This document shows, piece by piece, positions 1-5,063 of a stretch of 12,457 nucleotides of DNA. Within the stretch, counting starts at the first letter, position 1, and every line of letters begins with the position of its first letter. A model generated the notes under the pieces. The model worked only from the letters and a program-made list of their open reading frames with translations, did not search any database and had not been told where the DNA came from. The translations under genes were made by a program, and so were the position numbers. The DNA comes from Candidatus Nanoarchaeia archaeon (lineage in GTDB: Archaea; Nanobdellota; Nanobdellia; Tiddalikarchaeales; Tiddalikarchaeaceae), in assembly GCA_028704265.1 (NCBI GenBank), contig JAQVLH010000016.1, positions 1-12,457 on the forward strand, in the 5' to 3' direction.

Positions 1-1
1 C

Positions 2-118
2 GAAGCTAAGAATAAAAAAATAGATGAAATGAAGGTTGAAGAAATATTAGAAAAAATGGTAAGAACCGGAGAGCTTTTTAAACCAAGGCACGGAATAATA
101 AGGAGGATAAACAAATGA
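2..118 (+). CDS. C-terminal end of a winged-helix nucleic-acid-binding protein (5' end outside window)
   Basis: An open frame enters from the left edge and ends at TGA (116-118), leaving the last 38 residues of a protein. The tail has a charged helix (VEEILEKMVRTGELF) followed by a short beta-hairpin (KPRHGIIRRI). A 'GE-[IL]-[FY]-x-P-x-x-G' hairpin like this is the usual ending of the C-terminal winged helix in archaeal replication proteins such as RPA subunits and MCM. The stop overlaps the start of the next gene (ATGA, 115-118), which implies translational coupling. Because the next gene is RPA32-like, an OB-fold RPA large subunit is my first guess. MCM or another winged-helix protein remains possible because the catalytic or OB part is not visible. 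The reading frame is well supported; the identity is not. Confidence 0.7.
   Translation, partial: EAKNKKIDEMKVEEILEKMVRTGELFKPRHGIIRRINK
101..106 (+). promoter_or_regulatory. Strong Shine-Dalgarno site for the RPA32-like gene
   Basis: AGGAGG lies 8 bases before the ATG at 115, inside the coding end of the upstream gene. It is a full match to the anti-Shine-Dalgarno core. It fixes the start of the downstream gene and shows that this organism uses SD-led initiation inside operons. Confidence 0.8.
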
Positions 119-786
119 GTGATTTTGAAAGATTAACCGCATATAAGACTACATTAAAAATTATTAATGCAGCAGAATATACTCCAATGCAAGGGCAAGC
201 AGATTATATTTCAATAAAAAATTTAAAAATAAGCAGGGTAAGAATTTTTGGAACAGTAGTAACAAAAACTATTGCGCAAGATTCCTCATACGCGTTTTTA
301 ACACTTGATGATTCAACAGACACAATGTCTATTAGCAGCAGGAAGGATTTCAAAACAGGGGAAACTAATGTAGAAATGTTTGAAAAAATAATGCCAGGAG
401 ACATTATTGAAATAATAGGAAGAGTAAATGAATGGGAAGGAAAAAGAAAAATAAATGCTGAAATAATAAAAACAATCTTTGACCCAAATCATTGGCTATA
501 TCATCAATATGAATTATTATTATCAAAAGAAAAAATTGAAAGAATAAAAGAAACAAAAGAAGAAGGAATAAGTACAGGCGTTGATATAAAAATTGAAAAA
601 AAACCAGAAGATTTAATACTTGAAATAATAAAAGAGAATGACATAGGCAAAGGAACAAGCATGGCATTAATAATAAATATGTCAAAATTAAAAGAAAAAA
701 ATGTTGAAGATGCGCTGAAAAATCTTTTAAATGATAGCGCAATATATGAACCAACGAAACATAATTATAAAGTGCTAGATGAGTGA
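115..786 (+). CDS. RPA32-like / COG3390-type ssDNA-binding protein (OB fold plus winged helix)
   Basis: This 223-residue protein probably acts in DNA replication and repair as a subunit of the archaeal replication protein A complex, which coats single-stranded DNA. Residues about 33-130 look like an OB fold: strand RVRIFGTVV, then YAFLTLDD, then GDIIEIIGRV, ending in the DPNHW segment typical of RPA32 and RPA-associated proteins. A charged linker (about 135-160) leads to a C-terminal winged-helix domain ending IYEPTKHNYKV, the arrangement of eukaryotic and Thermococcales RPA32. The start at 115 is fixed by an AGGAGG site and an ATGA overlap with the upstream gene. aIF2-beta follows 6 bases downstream, so this is a replication-translation operon. 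The family call rests on motifs read by eye. RPA32 versus the related COG3390 protein cannot be separated here. Confidence 0.72.
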   Translation: MSDFERLTAYKTTLKIINAAEYTPMQGQADYISIKNLKISRVRIFGTVVTKTIAQDSSYAFLTLDDSTDTMSISSRKDFKTGETNVEMFEKIMPGDIIEIIGRVNEWEGKRKINAEIIKTIFDPNHWLYHQYELLLSKEKIERIKETKEEGISTGVDIKIEKKPEDLILEIIKENDIGKGTSMALIINMSKLKEKNVEDALKNLLNDSAIYEPTKHNYKVLDE

Positions 787-792
787 TAAATA

Positions 793-1197
793 ATGATGAG
801 TTATGAAGATTTAGTAAAAAGATTCAGGCAATTAATGCCATACAAAGGAGAAGAAAAAGTAAGATTTGAAGTTCCAAAAGTAAAAGGAAGAATGCAAGGA
901 AAGAAAACAATAATAAGCAATCTTAAGCAAATAGCTGACTTCTTAGACAGGGATGAAAAAATGCTTTTATCATTTTTATTAAAAGAATTAGCAACTAAAG
1001 GAATTCAAGAAGGACAATACACTAGCTTTAGCGGAAATTTTAGCGCTGATAAAATAAATGAAAAAGTGGATAAATTTGTTAGTGAATTCGTAAATTGCAG
1101 AGAATGCAAGAAACCAGATACTAAATTAGTGAAAAAAGACAGGGTAATGTTTATTACATGCATGGCATGCGGAGCAAAGTACCCGGTAAGAAAATGA
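793..1197 (+). CDS. Translation initiation factor aIF2 subunit beta
   Basis: This is the beta subunit of the heterotrimeric factor that brings initiator Met-tRNA to the small ribosomal subunit in archaea. At 134 residues it matches the usual archaeal length (about 135-140). It begins with the conserved helix and strand (YEDLVKRFRQLMP, then RFEVPKVKGRMQGKKTII). The alpha-beta core contains NLKQIADFLDRDE and LLSFLLKELATKG. It ends in a four-cysteine zinc ribbon: CREC, then CMAC, with the KPDTKL and GAKYPVRK flanks diagnostic of the family. Two ATG codons (793 and 796) are possible starts; either gives a normal N terminus. It sits 6 bases after the RPA32-like gene and its TGA overlaps the ATG of the DUF424 gene. 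Confidence 0.96.
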   Translation: MMSYEDLVKRFRQLMPYKGEEKVRFEVPKVKGRMQGKKTIISNLKQIADFLDRDEKMLLSFLLKELATKGIQEGQYTSFSGNFSADKINEKVDKFVSEFVNCRECKKPDTKLVKKDRVMFITCMACGAKYPVRK

Positions 1198-1493
1198 TAC
1201 TTGCAAAATATCATCAATCTGAAAGAGATTTATTATTGGCAGCATGCGATTCTGATTTAATAGGCAAAACTATTATTTTAGAAAACGGGGCAGAGGTAAA
1301 AATATTAGAAAGCTTTTACAAAGATAAAATAGTCAGCGAAGAAGAATTAATAATCATGGCTAAAGAATGCACTACTGGGAATTTTTTCGGAAAAGAAACA
1401 ATTAATGCATTAACAAAAGCGGGAATAATATTCAAAGAATCAACAATGGACCTTAAAGGCGTGCCACACAGCCAATTATATAAATTTTTTTAA
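1194..1493 (+). CDS. DUF424 family protein (COG2412)
   Basis: This is a 99-residue archaeal protein of unknown biochemical function. It is recognised as DUF424 from the pattern AACDSDLIGKTI near the N terminus, FYKDKIVSEEEL in the middle, the ECTTGNFFGKETINALTKAGII stretch and the terminal GVPHSQLY (family form GVPHAQ). An upstream in-frame ATG at 1158 lies inside aIF2-beta. The ATG at 1194 is preferred because it gives a family-length N terminus (MILAKYHQSE) and a four-base ATGA overlap with the aIF2-beta stop. Neighbourhood with aIF2-beta recurs in archaea, which suggests a translation-related role, but that is only inference. Its TAA overlaps the stop of the convergent gene on the other strand. 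Confidence 0.9.
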   Translation: MILAKYHQSERDLLLAACDSDLIGKTIILENGAEVKILESFYKDKIVSEEELIIMAKECTTGNFFGKETINALTKAGIIFKESTMDLKGVPHSQLYKFF

Positions 1494-1852
1494 TATTCAA
1501 TATTTTTTTTATCAGGAATAAATTTAATTTCCAAACCCGAATTATACATTAATCTATCAACTGGTGCTGGAGATTTAGGCTCATCATCATCGTCATTATT
1601 ATTGCTAAATTCATGTTTTGAAACAGCATTTTTTAAAACTTTTTTGCTTTTAATTGCATTAAAATATTTCATAACTTCTTCCTTTTCCTTACCTGTTAAT
1701 TTTGGAGTAACTATTTCAGAATTATAATTTGAAACAGCGGCATTAAAATATTTAACTATTCTTTCCATTTCGCTGCCTGTTAATTCTGGAGAAACTATTT
1801 CAGCATTATGTTTTGAAACAGCGGCTTTAAAATACGATTGAATTTCACTCAT
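1490..1852 (-). CDS. Uncharacterised small protein with 28-residue tandem repeats
   Basis: I do not recognise this 120-residue protein. Its N-terminal half is made of two tandem 28-residue units, residues 6-33 and 34-61, identical at about 16 of 28 positions. Each reads roughly YF-x-AAVS-x-x-N-x-EIV-x-P-x-LTG-x-E-x-E. A third, broken unit follows (KYFNA, then an insertion, then NAVSKHEF, residues 62-82). A low-complexity acidic stretch (NNNDDDDEPKSP) and a tail with LEIKFIPDKK complete it. There is no signal peptide or membrane segment, so it is probably cytosolic. The ATG at 1852 follows a TATA-like box by about 27 bases. The repeat could be a helix-hairpin binding module (a long helix, then the P-x-LTG turn), but no function can be assigned. 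Confidence 0.75.
   Translation of the reverse strand: MSEIQSYFKAAVSKHNAEIVSPELTGSEMERIVKYFNAAVSNYNSEIVTPKLTGKEKEEVMKYFNAIKSKKVLKNAVSKHEFSNNNDDDDEPKSPAPVDRLMYNSGLEIKFIPDKKNIEY
1581..1604. repeat. Trinucleotide low-complexity tract inside the repeat protein gene
   Basis: A run of TCA/TCG/TTA triplets on the + strand encodes the Asn-Asp stretch (NNNDDDDE) on the - strand. Its length could vary by slippage without breaking the frame. Confidence 0.6.
1670..1837 (-). repeat. Two 84-bp in-frame direct repeats (28-residue unit)
   Basis: Unit 1 covers 1754-1837 and unit 2 covers 1670-1753 (gene on the - strand). The DNA copies share blocks such as GAAACAGCGGC and ACCTGTTAAT/GCCTGTTAAT at matching positions. 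A third, degenerate unit begins at about 1669. Similarity at both DNA and protein level implies tandem duplication, with enough divergence that it is not brand new. Confidence 0.75.
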
Positions 1853-1870
1853 AATTATTAAAAAGAAATA

Positions 1871-1887
1871 ATTCTATTTAAAAAAGT
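1871..1887 (-). promoter_or_regulatory. TATA-like promoter of the tandem-repeat protein gene
   Basis: On the - strand the sequence reads CTTTTTTAAATAGAAT. The TTTAAA core (1877-1882) is centred about 27 bases before the ATG at 1852, where an archaeal TATA box should lie for a leaderless mRNA. The box is almost identical to the one before the gene starting near 2936. Confidence 0.6.
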
Positions 1888-1908
1888 ATTTATGAGGGCA
1901 TTTTTAAT

Positions 1909-2391
1909 TTAAAGCATAATATTATTTTCATCATCAATTTTAAATACGCAATTTTCTTCAATCAATGTTAAAATTTTTTTAGCTTTTTTAACCTTTAATG
2001 ATTCTTCTTCATTTTCAGGAAGATGAGTTAGCACAAAATCCACAAAATTGTTGCTGTCATAACGAAAATGCAAATCGTTGATTTCTCCGATAGGGATATT
2101 ATCATTAAAGATAAAATTAATTATTTTGAATTTTGAAGATTCTTTATCACTCAAATATTTTAGGGCAAAATTTTTTATTTTTACTGGAATATTATCCAAG
2201 TAAGCTAATTTTTCCCTTGCAAATTCAGGGTGAGATTGAATAATATTATAGGCTTCTTCGTAAAGCTTTTGCTCAACTAAAAAATCAACAAAAGAAGATA
2301 AGTTTTTTTCATTTTTTTTAATGATTTTATTAACTGCGGTTTTTAATACTTCATAATTTTTTTTGAAAATTTCAGGATTTTCCTCAATCAT
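1909..2391 (-). CDS. Downstream part of an apparently frameshifted helical-repeat protein
   Basis: This 160-residue frame encodes an all-helical protein of unknown function. Segments such as FVDFLVEQKLYEEAYNII and SHPEFAREKLAYL look like short helix pairs of an alpha-solenoid. The ATG at 2391 has no TATA box or Shine-Dalgarno site of its own. The same frame stays open upstream of that ATG as KIIEKNPKWMIEENPEIF, overlapping the end of the preceding gene. Adding one A to the A5 run at 2415-2419 fuses the two frames with no stop. I therefore think this is the C-terminal part of one roughly 342-residue protein rather than a separate gene. A true independent gene, or expression by -1 ribosomal frameshifting, remains possible. 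No known domain was recognised. Confidence 0.6.
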   Translation of the reverse strand: MIEENPEIFKKNYEVLKTAVNKIIKKNEKNLSSFVDFLVEQKLYEEAYNIIQSHPEFAREKLAYLDNIPVKIKNFALKYLSDKESSKFKIINFIFNDNIPIGEINDLHFRYDSNNFVDFVLTHLPENEEESLKVKKAKKILTLIEENCVFKIDDENNIML

Positions 2392-2411
2392 CCATTTAGG
2401 ATTTTTTTCAA

Positions 2412-2420
2412 TTATTTTTC
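2412..2420 (-). other. Putative frameshift junction (GAA AAA TAA)
   Basis: On the - strand a five-A run is followed by the TAA stop. Adding one A changes GAA-AAA-TAA into GAA-AAA-ATA-ATT, which opens into the 1909-2391 frame. The span 1909-2936 is 1028 bases, and one added base gives an exact multiple of three. A -1 slip of the lysine tRNA on this A run would do the same without mutation, since the codon it would re-pair with is again AAA. Confidence 0.6.
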
Positions 2421-2936
2421 AAGCATCAAAGAATCAGAATTTTGTAAAACTAATGATTTATAATCGACTATTTTGTCTTTAAACACATTATATTTATTTA
2501 ATAATGATGAAATGGCATTATAATATTTTTTGCCTATTAATTCTGGTATTTTTTCATTGATAATATTAAATCTTTTGCCAAGTTCATCATCAAGGCTTTT
2601 TATATAATTTTCATAATTATCTTTTTTTATAATATAATTTACAAGTTTTTTATATTCAATTCCGTTTTCATTAATAAAATTTGAATCTTGGATTATTTCA
2701 TAAAAAATTTTCATATTGTAAAATCTGTTAATCTCATTAATTGCGTCATTTTCTGAATAGTTATTTTTTGAAAAATCGGCCTTTAATGAAAAATCAGGAA
2801 AATTATTTTTAATATAATTGCTTGAAGTAGTTTTAAATAAAAATGATAACATTTTAGACATAAATTCTAGTTTCATCCAAGGGTTAAAATCAGGATTAAC
2901 TGAAGTGTCCTCTAAACTAAATTTTTGTTCTTCCAT
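2412..2936 (-). CDS. Upstream part of an apparently frameshifted helical protein of unknown function
   Basis: From the ATG at 2936 (MEEQKFSLED) this frame gives about 174 residues. A TTG at 2945 adds three more residues and sits closer to the leaderless spacing, about 28 bases from the TATA-like box at 2971-2976. The protein is hydrophilic and helix-rich, with no signal peptide, membrane segment or recognised motif. It stops at TAA (2412-2414) directly after GAA-AAA. The next frame continues from this point with a matching helical pattern (LMLEK, then IIEKNPKWMIEENPEIF). The most economical reading is one gene covering 1909-2936 that is interrupted by a one-base deletion, an assembly error in a homopolymer, or a programmed frameshift. 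Confidence 0.6.
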   Translation of the reverse strand: MEEQKFSLEDTSVNPDFNPWMKLEFMSKMLSFLFKTTSSNYIKNNFPDFSLKADFSKNNYSENDAINEINRFYNMKIFYEIIQDSNFINENGIEYKKLVNYIIKKDNYENYIKSLDDELGKRFNIINEKIPELIGKKYYNAISSLLNKYNVFKDKIVDYKSLVLQNSDSLMLEK

Positions 2937-2963
2937 AATTATCAATAAATTTAAATAAGAATT

Positions 2964-2980
2964 GATTCTATTTAAAAAGC
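2964..2980 (-). promoter_or_regulatory. TATA-like promoter of the split helical-protein gene
   Basis: On the - strand the sequence reads GCTTTTTAAATAGAATC. It shares TTTTTAAATAGAAT with the promoter at 1871-1887. The TTTAAA core (2971-2976) is centred about 28 bases from the TTG at 2945 and about 37 bases from the ATG at 2936. Confidence 0.55.
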
Positions 2981-2996
2981 TTTATAGCCGCATTTA

Positions 2997-3389
2997 TCAT
3001 CTTTCAATATTGCTGATTAATTCATCAAGGAATTCAAAATTTTTTTCTTTGCTTTTAAATTGCTCGCTAATTTTTTCCTTATTGTCAGTTATTATAATAT
3101 CAGAGTATTTAATACGCATATTAATTAATGAAGGAATATAATTTTTTCCAAAAAAACTAATAACATAATGCTTTTTTTCCAACAATTCGCTGCATTCTTT
3201 TTTTTTGTCCAAAGGTATGTAAATTGATATCATTTCAAGATTTTTTCTGCGTTCAGTTTCAACATTGGCATAATTAGGTTTTATAAGTGAAGTTTTTTCT
3301 TCAAAAATTCTATTAAAATAATTGTTAAATCTTTCTTCATCTTCTATATATACACTTACATCAATTATATCATTATTATTAATACTCAT
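2997..3389 (-). CDS. Uncharacterised 130-residue protein
   Basis: I do not recognise this protein. It has two stretches that look like a strand followed by a helix: DVSVYIEDEERFNNYFNRIF (residues about 10-29) and MISIYIPLDKKKECSELLEK (about 53-72). The second leads into another strand, YVISFF. This alternation suggests a small alpha/beta or ferredoxin-like fold, but the sequence gives no catalytic motif. There is no signal peptide or membrane segment. The ATG at 3389 lies about 29 bases after a TTTTTAAAAAG box, as with the neighbouring orphan genes. Its own promoter, and the one immediately downstream for the next gene, show that the members of this block are transcribed as separate units rather than as one operon. 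Confidence 0.72.
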   Translation of the reverse strand: MSINNNDIIDVSVYIEDEERFNNYFNRIFEEKTSLIKPNYANVETERRKNLEMISIYIPLDKKKECSELLEKKHYVISFFGKNYIPSLINMRIKYSDIIITDNKEKISEQFKSKEKNFEFLDELISNIER

Positions 3390-3409
3390 GAGAATAATAA
3401 TTATAAAAA

Positions 3410-3426
3410 ATTCTTTTTAAAAAGAT
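3410..3426 (-). promoter_or_regulatory. TATA-like promoter of the 130-residue orphan gene
   Basis: The - strand reads ATCTTTTTAAAAAGAAT. The TTTTTAAAAA core is centred at 3418, about 29 bases before the ATG at 3389. It resembles the two boxes downstream in the block but has AAAAAG in place of AAATAG. Confidence 0.5.
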
Positions 3427-3477
3427 TTCTATATTCATGCTGGCTTTTTTTTATAATATTAATTTTGTAGTCTATAG

Positions 3478-4440
3478 TTATTCCAAAGGGTTGGATTCAA
3501 AAGGTATTGAGCCCATAAATTTTTTCTTAAACTTCCTCCAGCTTGAATCAGGCTCGTAATTTTTTAAATCATTCCCTTCAATAAGCAAATTATATAAGTT
3601 TATTTTATCCTCAATATTATTGCAATGTCCTCTCATGTTTGCCAATAAAACATTATCATTGTAGGCATTCAAATTTATTTTAAAATTCTTAAGCCCAATC
3701 ATTTGGTTGGAAACTACTCTAAGCTTTTCAAGGCTTAATTTTTTAACGCTGTCAGGAAAAACAACCTTTTCATATCTTTCAATTTCCAATTCTGAAAGAT
3801 TTTCTAAATTGCCTATTCTTTCGTCAATTTTTAAATTTCTCATGCTGTCAATCAATAATAAGTCAAGCAAGAATTCGCTTTTAATTCTTTTAGATAAATC
3901 ATAAATTTCTGAAGAATTATGCCTAAAGCTCAAAGAGTCCCCCCTATAATTCATGTTTAATTTTTTGCATAAATATTCAGTTGCTTTAGGAAAATAAAAC
4001 TCAGGATGTTTAACTGCATCATGAATTTTCATAATATTTTCTTTGTCATTAATTTTCACTTCATTGCATGAGTAATAGCATAAAAAATCTAAATATTGAT
4101 AATGCTCTTTAGCCTGAATAGGGGTTACATTTTTTAATCCATGTTCAAGGTAAGAAGTGAAATTGCGAGTCATAAGATTTTCAATTTGAGGGCTCTGAAG
4201 CTTTAATCCTGTCAGATTTTTTAAGCTGAATATTTCAGGAGGAATAATTCCAGTAATGTGCGCATAGGTTATTTTATCATCTTCTATTTTGAAAAAATAA
4301 TCCCTTCGTAAAGCAGACCTGTTATTTTTAAGTGTAAGGGAGAATAAATAAGGCATTATTCCCTTATGCAATTCATAATTTTGGCTGAGCATTGATTCTA
4401 TAAATTTCTTGTCAGAGCTTATTAAATTTTCAATAACCAT
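3478..4440 (-). CDS. Leucine-rich-repeat-like protein of unknown function
   Basis: This 320-residue protein carries scattered leucine-rich-repeat-like segments. Residues about 64-84 read GIIPPEIFSLKNLTGLKL, close to the L-x-G-x-IP-x-x-x-x-x-L-x-x-L-x-x-L-x-L pattern. Residues about 212-260 (IGNLENLSELEI, then VFPDSVKKLSLEKL, then LKNFKI) form two or three degenerate repeats. The central part (about 105-205) is helical and contains KHPEFYFPKATEYL. There is no signal peptide or membrane segment, so it is probably an intracellular binding protein. The ATG at 4440 is about 28 bases after a TATA-like box. Repeat proteins of this kind usually mediate protein-protein contacts, but the partner cannot be read from the sequence. 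It is the first unit of the orphan block on this strand. Confidence 0.75.
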   Translation of the reverse strand: MVIENLISSDKKFIESMLSQNYELHKGIMPYLFSLTLKNNRSALRRDYFFKIEDDKITYAHITGIIPPEIFSLKNLTGLKLQSPQIENLMTRNFTSYLEHGLKNVTPIQAKEHYQYLDFLCYYSCNEVKINDKENIMKIHDAVKHPEFYFPKATEYLCKKLNMNYRGDSLSFRHNSSEIYDLSKRIKSEFLLDLLLIDSMRNLKIDERIGNLENLSELEIERYEKVVFPDSVKKLSLEKLRVVSNQMIGLKNFKINLNAYNDNVLLANMRGHCNNIEDKINLYNLLIEGNDLKNYEPDSSWRKFKKKFMGSIPFESNPLE

Positions 4441-4461
4441 GGAATAATAGAAATAAATATT

Positions 4462-4476
4462 ATTATTTAAAAATAT
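4462..4476 (-). promoter_or_regulatory. TATA-like promoter of the LRR-like gene
   Basis: The - strand reads ATATTTTTAAATAAT. Its core is centred about 28 bases before the ATG at 4440, predicting a leaderless transcript. Confidence 0.5.
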
Positions 4477-4496
4477 GTTATCACTTACCCGTTAAT

Positions 4497-5012
4497 TTAC
4501 CAGGGCTCTTTTTTGACTCCAATCTTGTAGCCAATAATATTAGCTAATCTATGGATTAAAGGAGTTAAAGTTAATCCTATAATCATTACCCAATAAGAGT
4601 ATTCAGTAAGAATTCTAATAAAAATTAAAGTGCCAATCATAAAATCCATCATATCTAATAATCCTGCATTTTGGCCTCTTTTCATATTCATGCGTCTTTT
4701 GATAAAACTTCCAGTTAAATCTCCAAGCATTGCACCTAATCCAATGAAAGCGTAGCCAAAAGGAGTAATATTAATCCAAGGCAAATTAAGATAATAATAA
4801 ACATATTTTATTAATAATCCTGAAATAAACGCTATTAAGCAGGCAAAAATTAATCCTTCAAAAGTTTTACCTTCGCCAAAAATCCTATTTTTTCCCCATT
4901 TTTTTCCAAAATCAAGAGAGTGTTTTTTAAATTTTATTAAAAAAGTAGGAGCCCCATTTGCTAAATAAGCAGGCAAAAGTAGCTGAATTGTTGAAATTAT
5001 AATATTTAGCAT
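4497..5012 (-). CDS. carS: CDP-archaeol synthase (CarS)
   Basis: CarS transfers CMP from CTP to unsaturated archaeol phosphate (digeranylgeranylglyceryl phosphate). This makes CDP-archaeol, the activated precursor of all archaeal phospholipid head groups, in the membrane. The 171-residue protein has the family landmarks in order: LLPAYLANGAPT near the N terminus, DFGKKWGKNRIFGEGKTFEG (residues about 34-53), LGAMLGDLTGSFIKRRM (about 92-108), the KRGQNAG loop, and LDMMDFMIGTL. There are about five hydrophobic membrane segments, and the length is normal for the family. It is divergently paired with a CDP-alcohol phosphatidyltransferase that would use its product. The two genes share one palindromic TATA-like element. 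The start at 5012 fits both the family N terminus and the promoter spacing. Confidence 0.93.
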   Translation of the reverse strand: MLNIIISTIQLLLPAYLANGAPTFLIKFKKHSLDFGKKWGKNRIFGEGKTFEGLIFACLIAFISGLLIKYVYYYLNLPWINITPFGYAFIGLGAMLGDLTGSFIKRRMNMKRGQNAGLLDMMDFMIGTLIFIRILTEYSYWVMIIGLTLTPLIHRLANIIGYKIGVKKEPW

Positions 5013-5027
5013 AAATTATGATATTAG

Positions 5028-5046
5028 TTAGTTTTTTAAAAAGCCT
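5028..5046. promoter_or_regulatory. Shared bidirectional TATA-like element of carS and the CDP-alcohol transferase
   Basis: The self-complementary core TTTTTTAAAAA (5032-5042) is centred 25-26 bases from the carS ATG (5012) and 26-27 bases from the divergent ATG (5064). It is the only TATA-like box I see in this 51-base gap, and it fits the expected position for leaderless transcription in both directions. Confidence 0.6.
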
Positions 5047-5063
5047 ATTATTTCATAGAAAAT

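Noticed and set aside
404..754. Leu/Phe-rich open frame opposite the RPA32-like gene
   Set aside because: It is an antisense shadow of a Lys/Glu-rich coding sequence, with no promoter or family resemblance. Other long antisense frames (for example 7973-8323, 9225-9560, 9973-10278) were rejected for the same reason.
1158..1193. Upstream ATG for the DUF424 gene
   Set aside because: It lies within the zinc-ribbon coding part of aIF2-beta; the ATGA overlap at 1194 gives a family-like start.
1490..4440. Mobile element or phage island
   Set aside because: I found no transposase, integrase, terminal inverted repeats or tRNA-bounded ends, and base composition looks like that of the neighbours.
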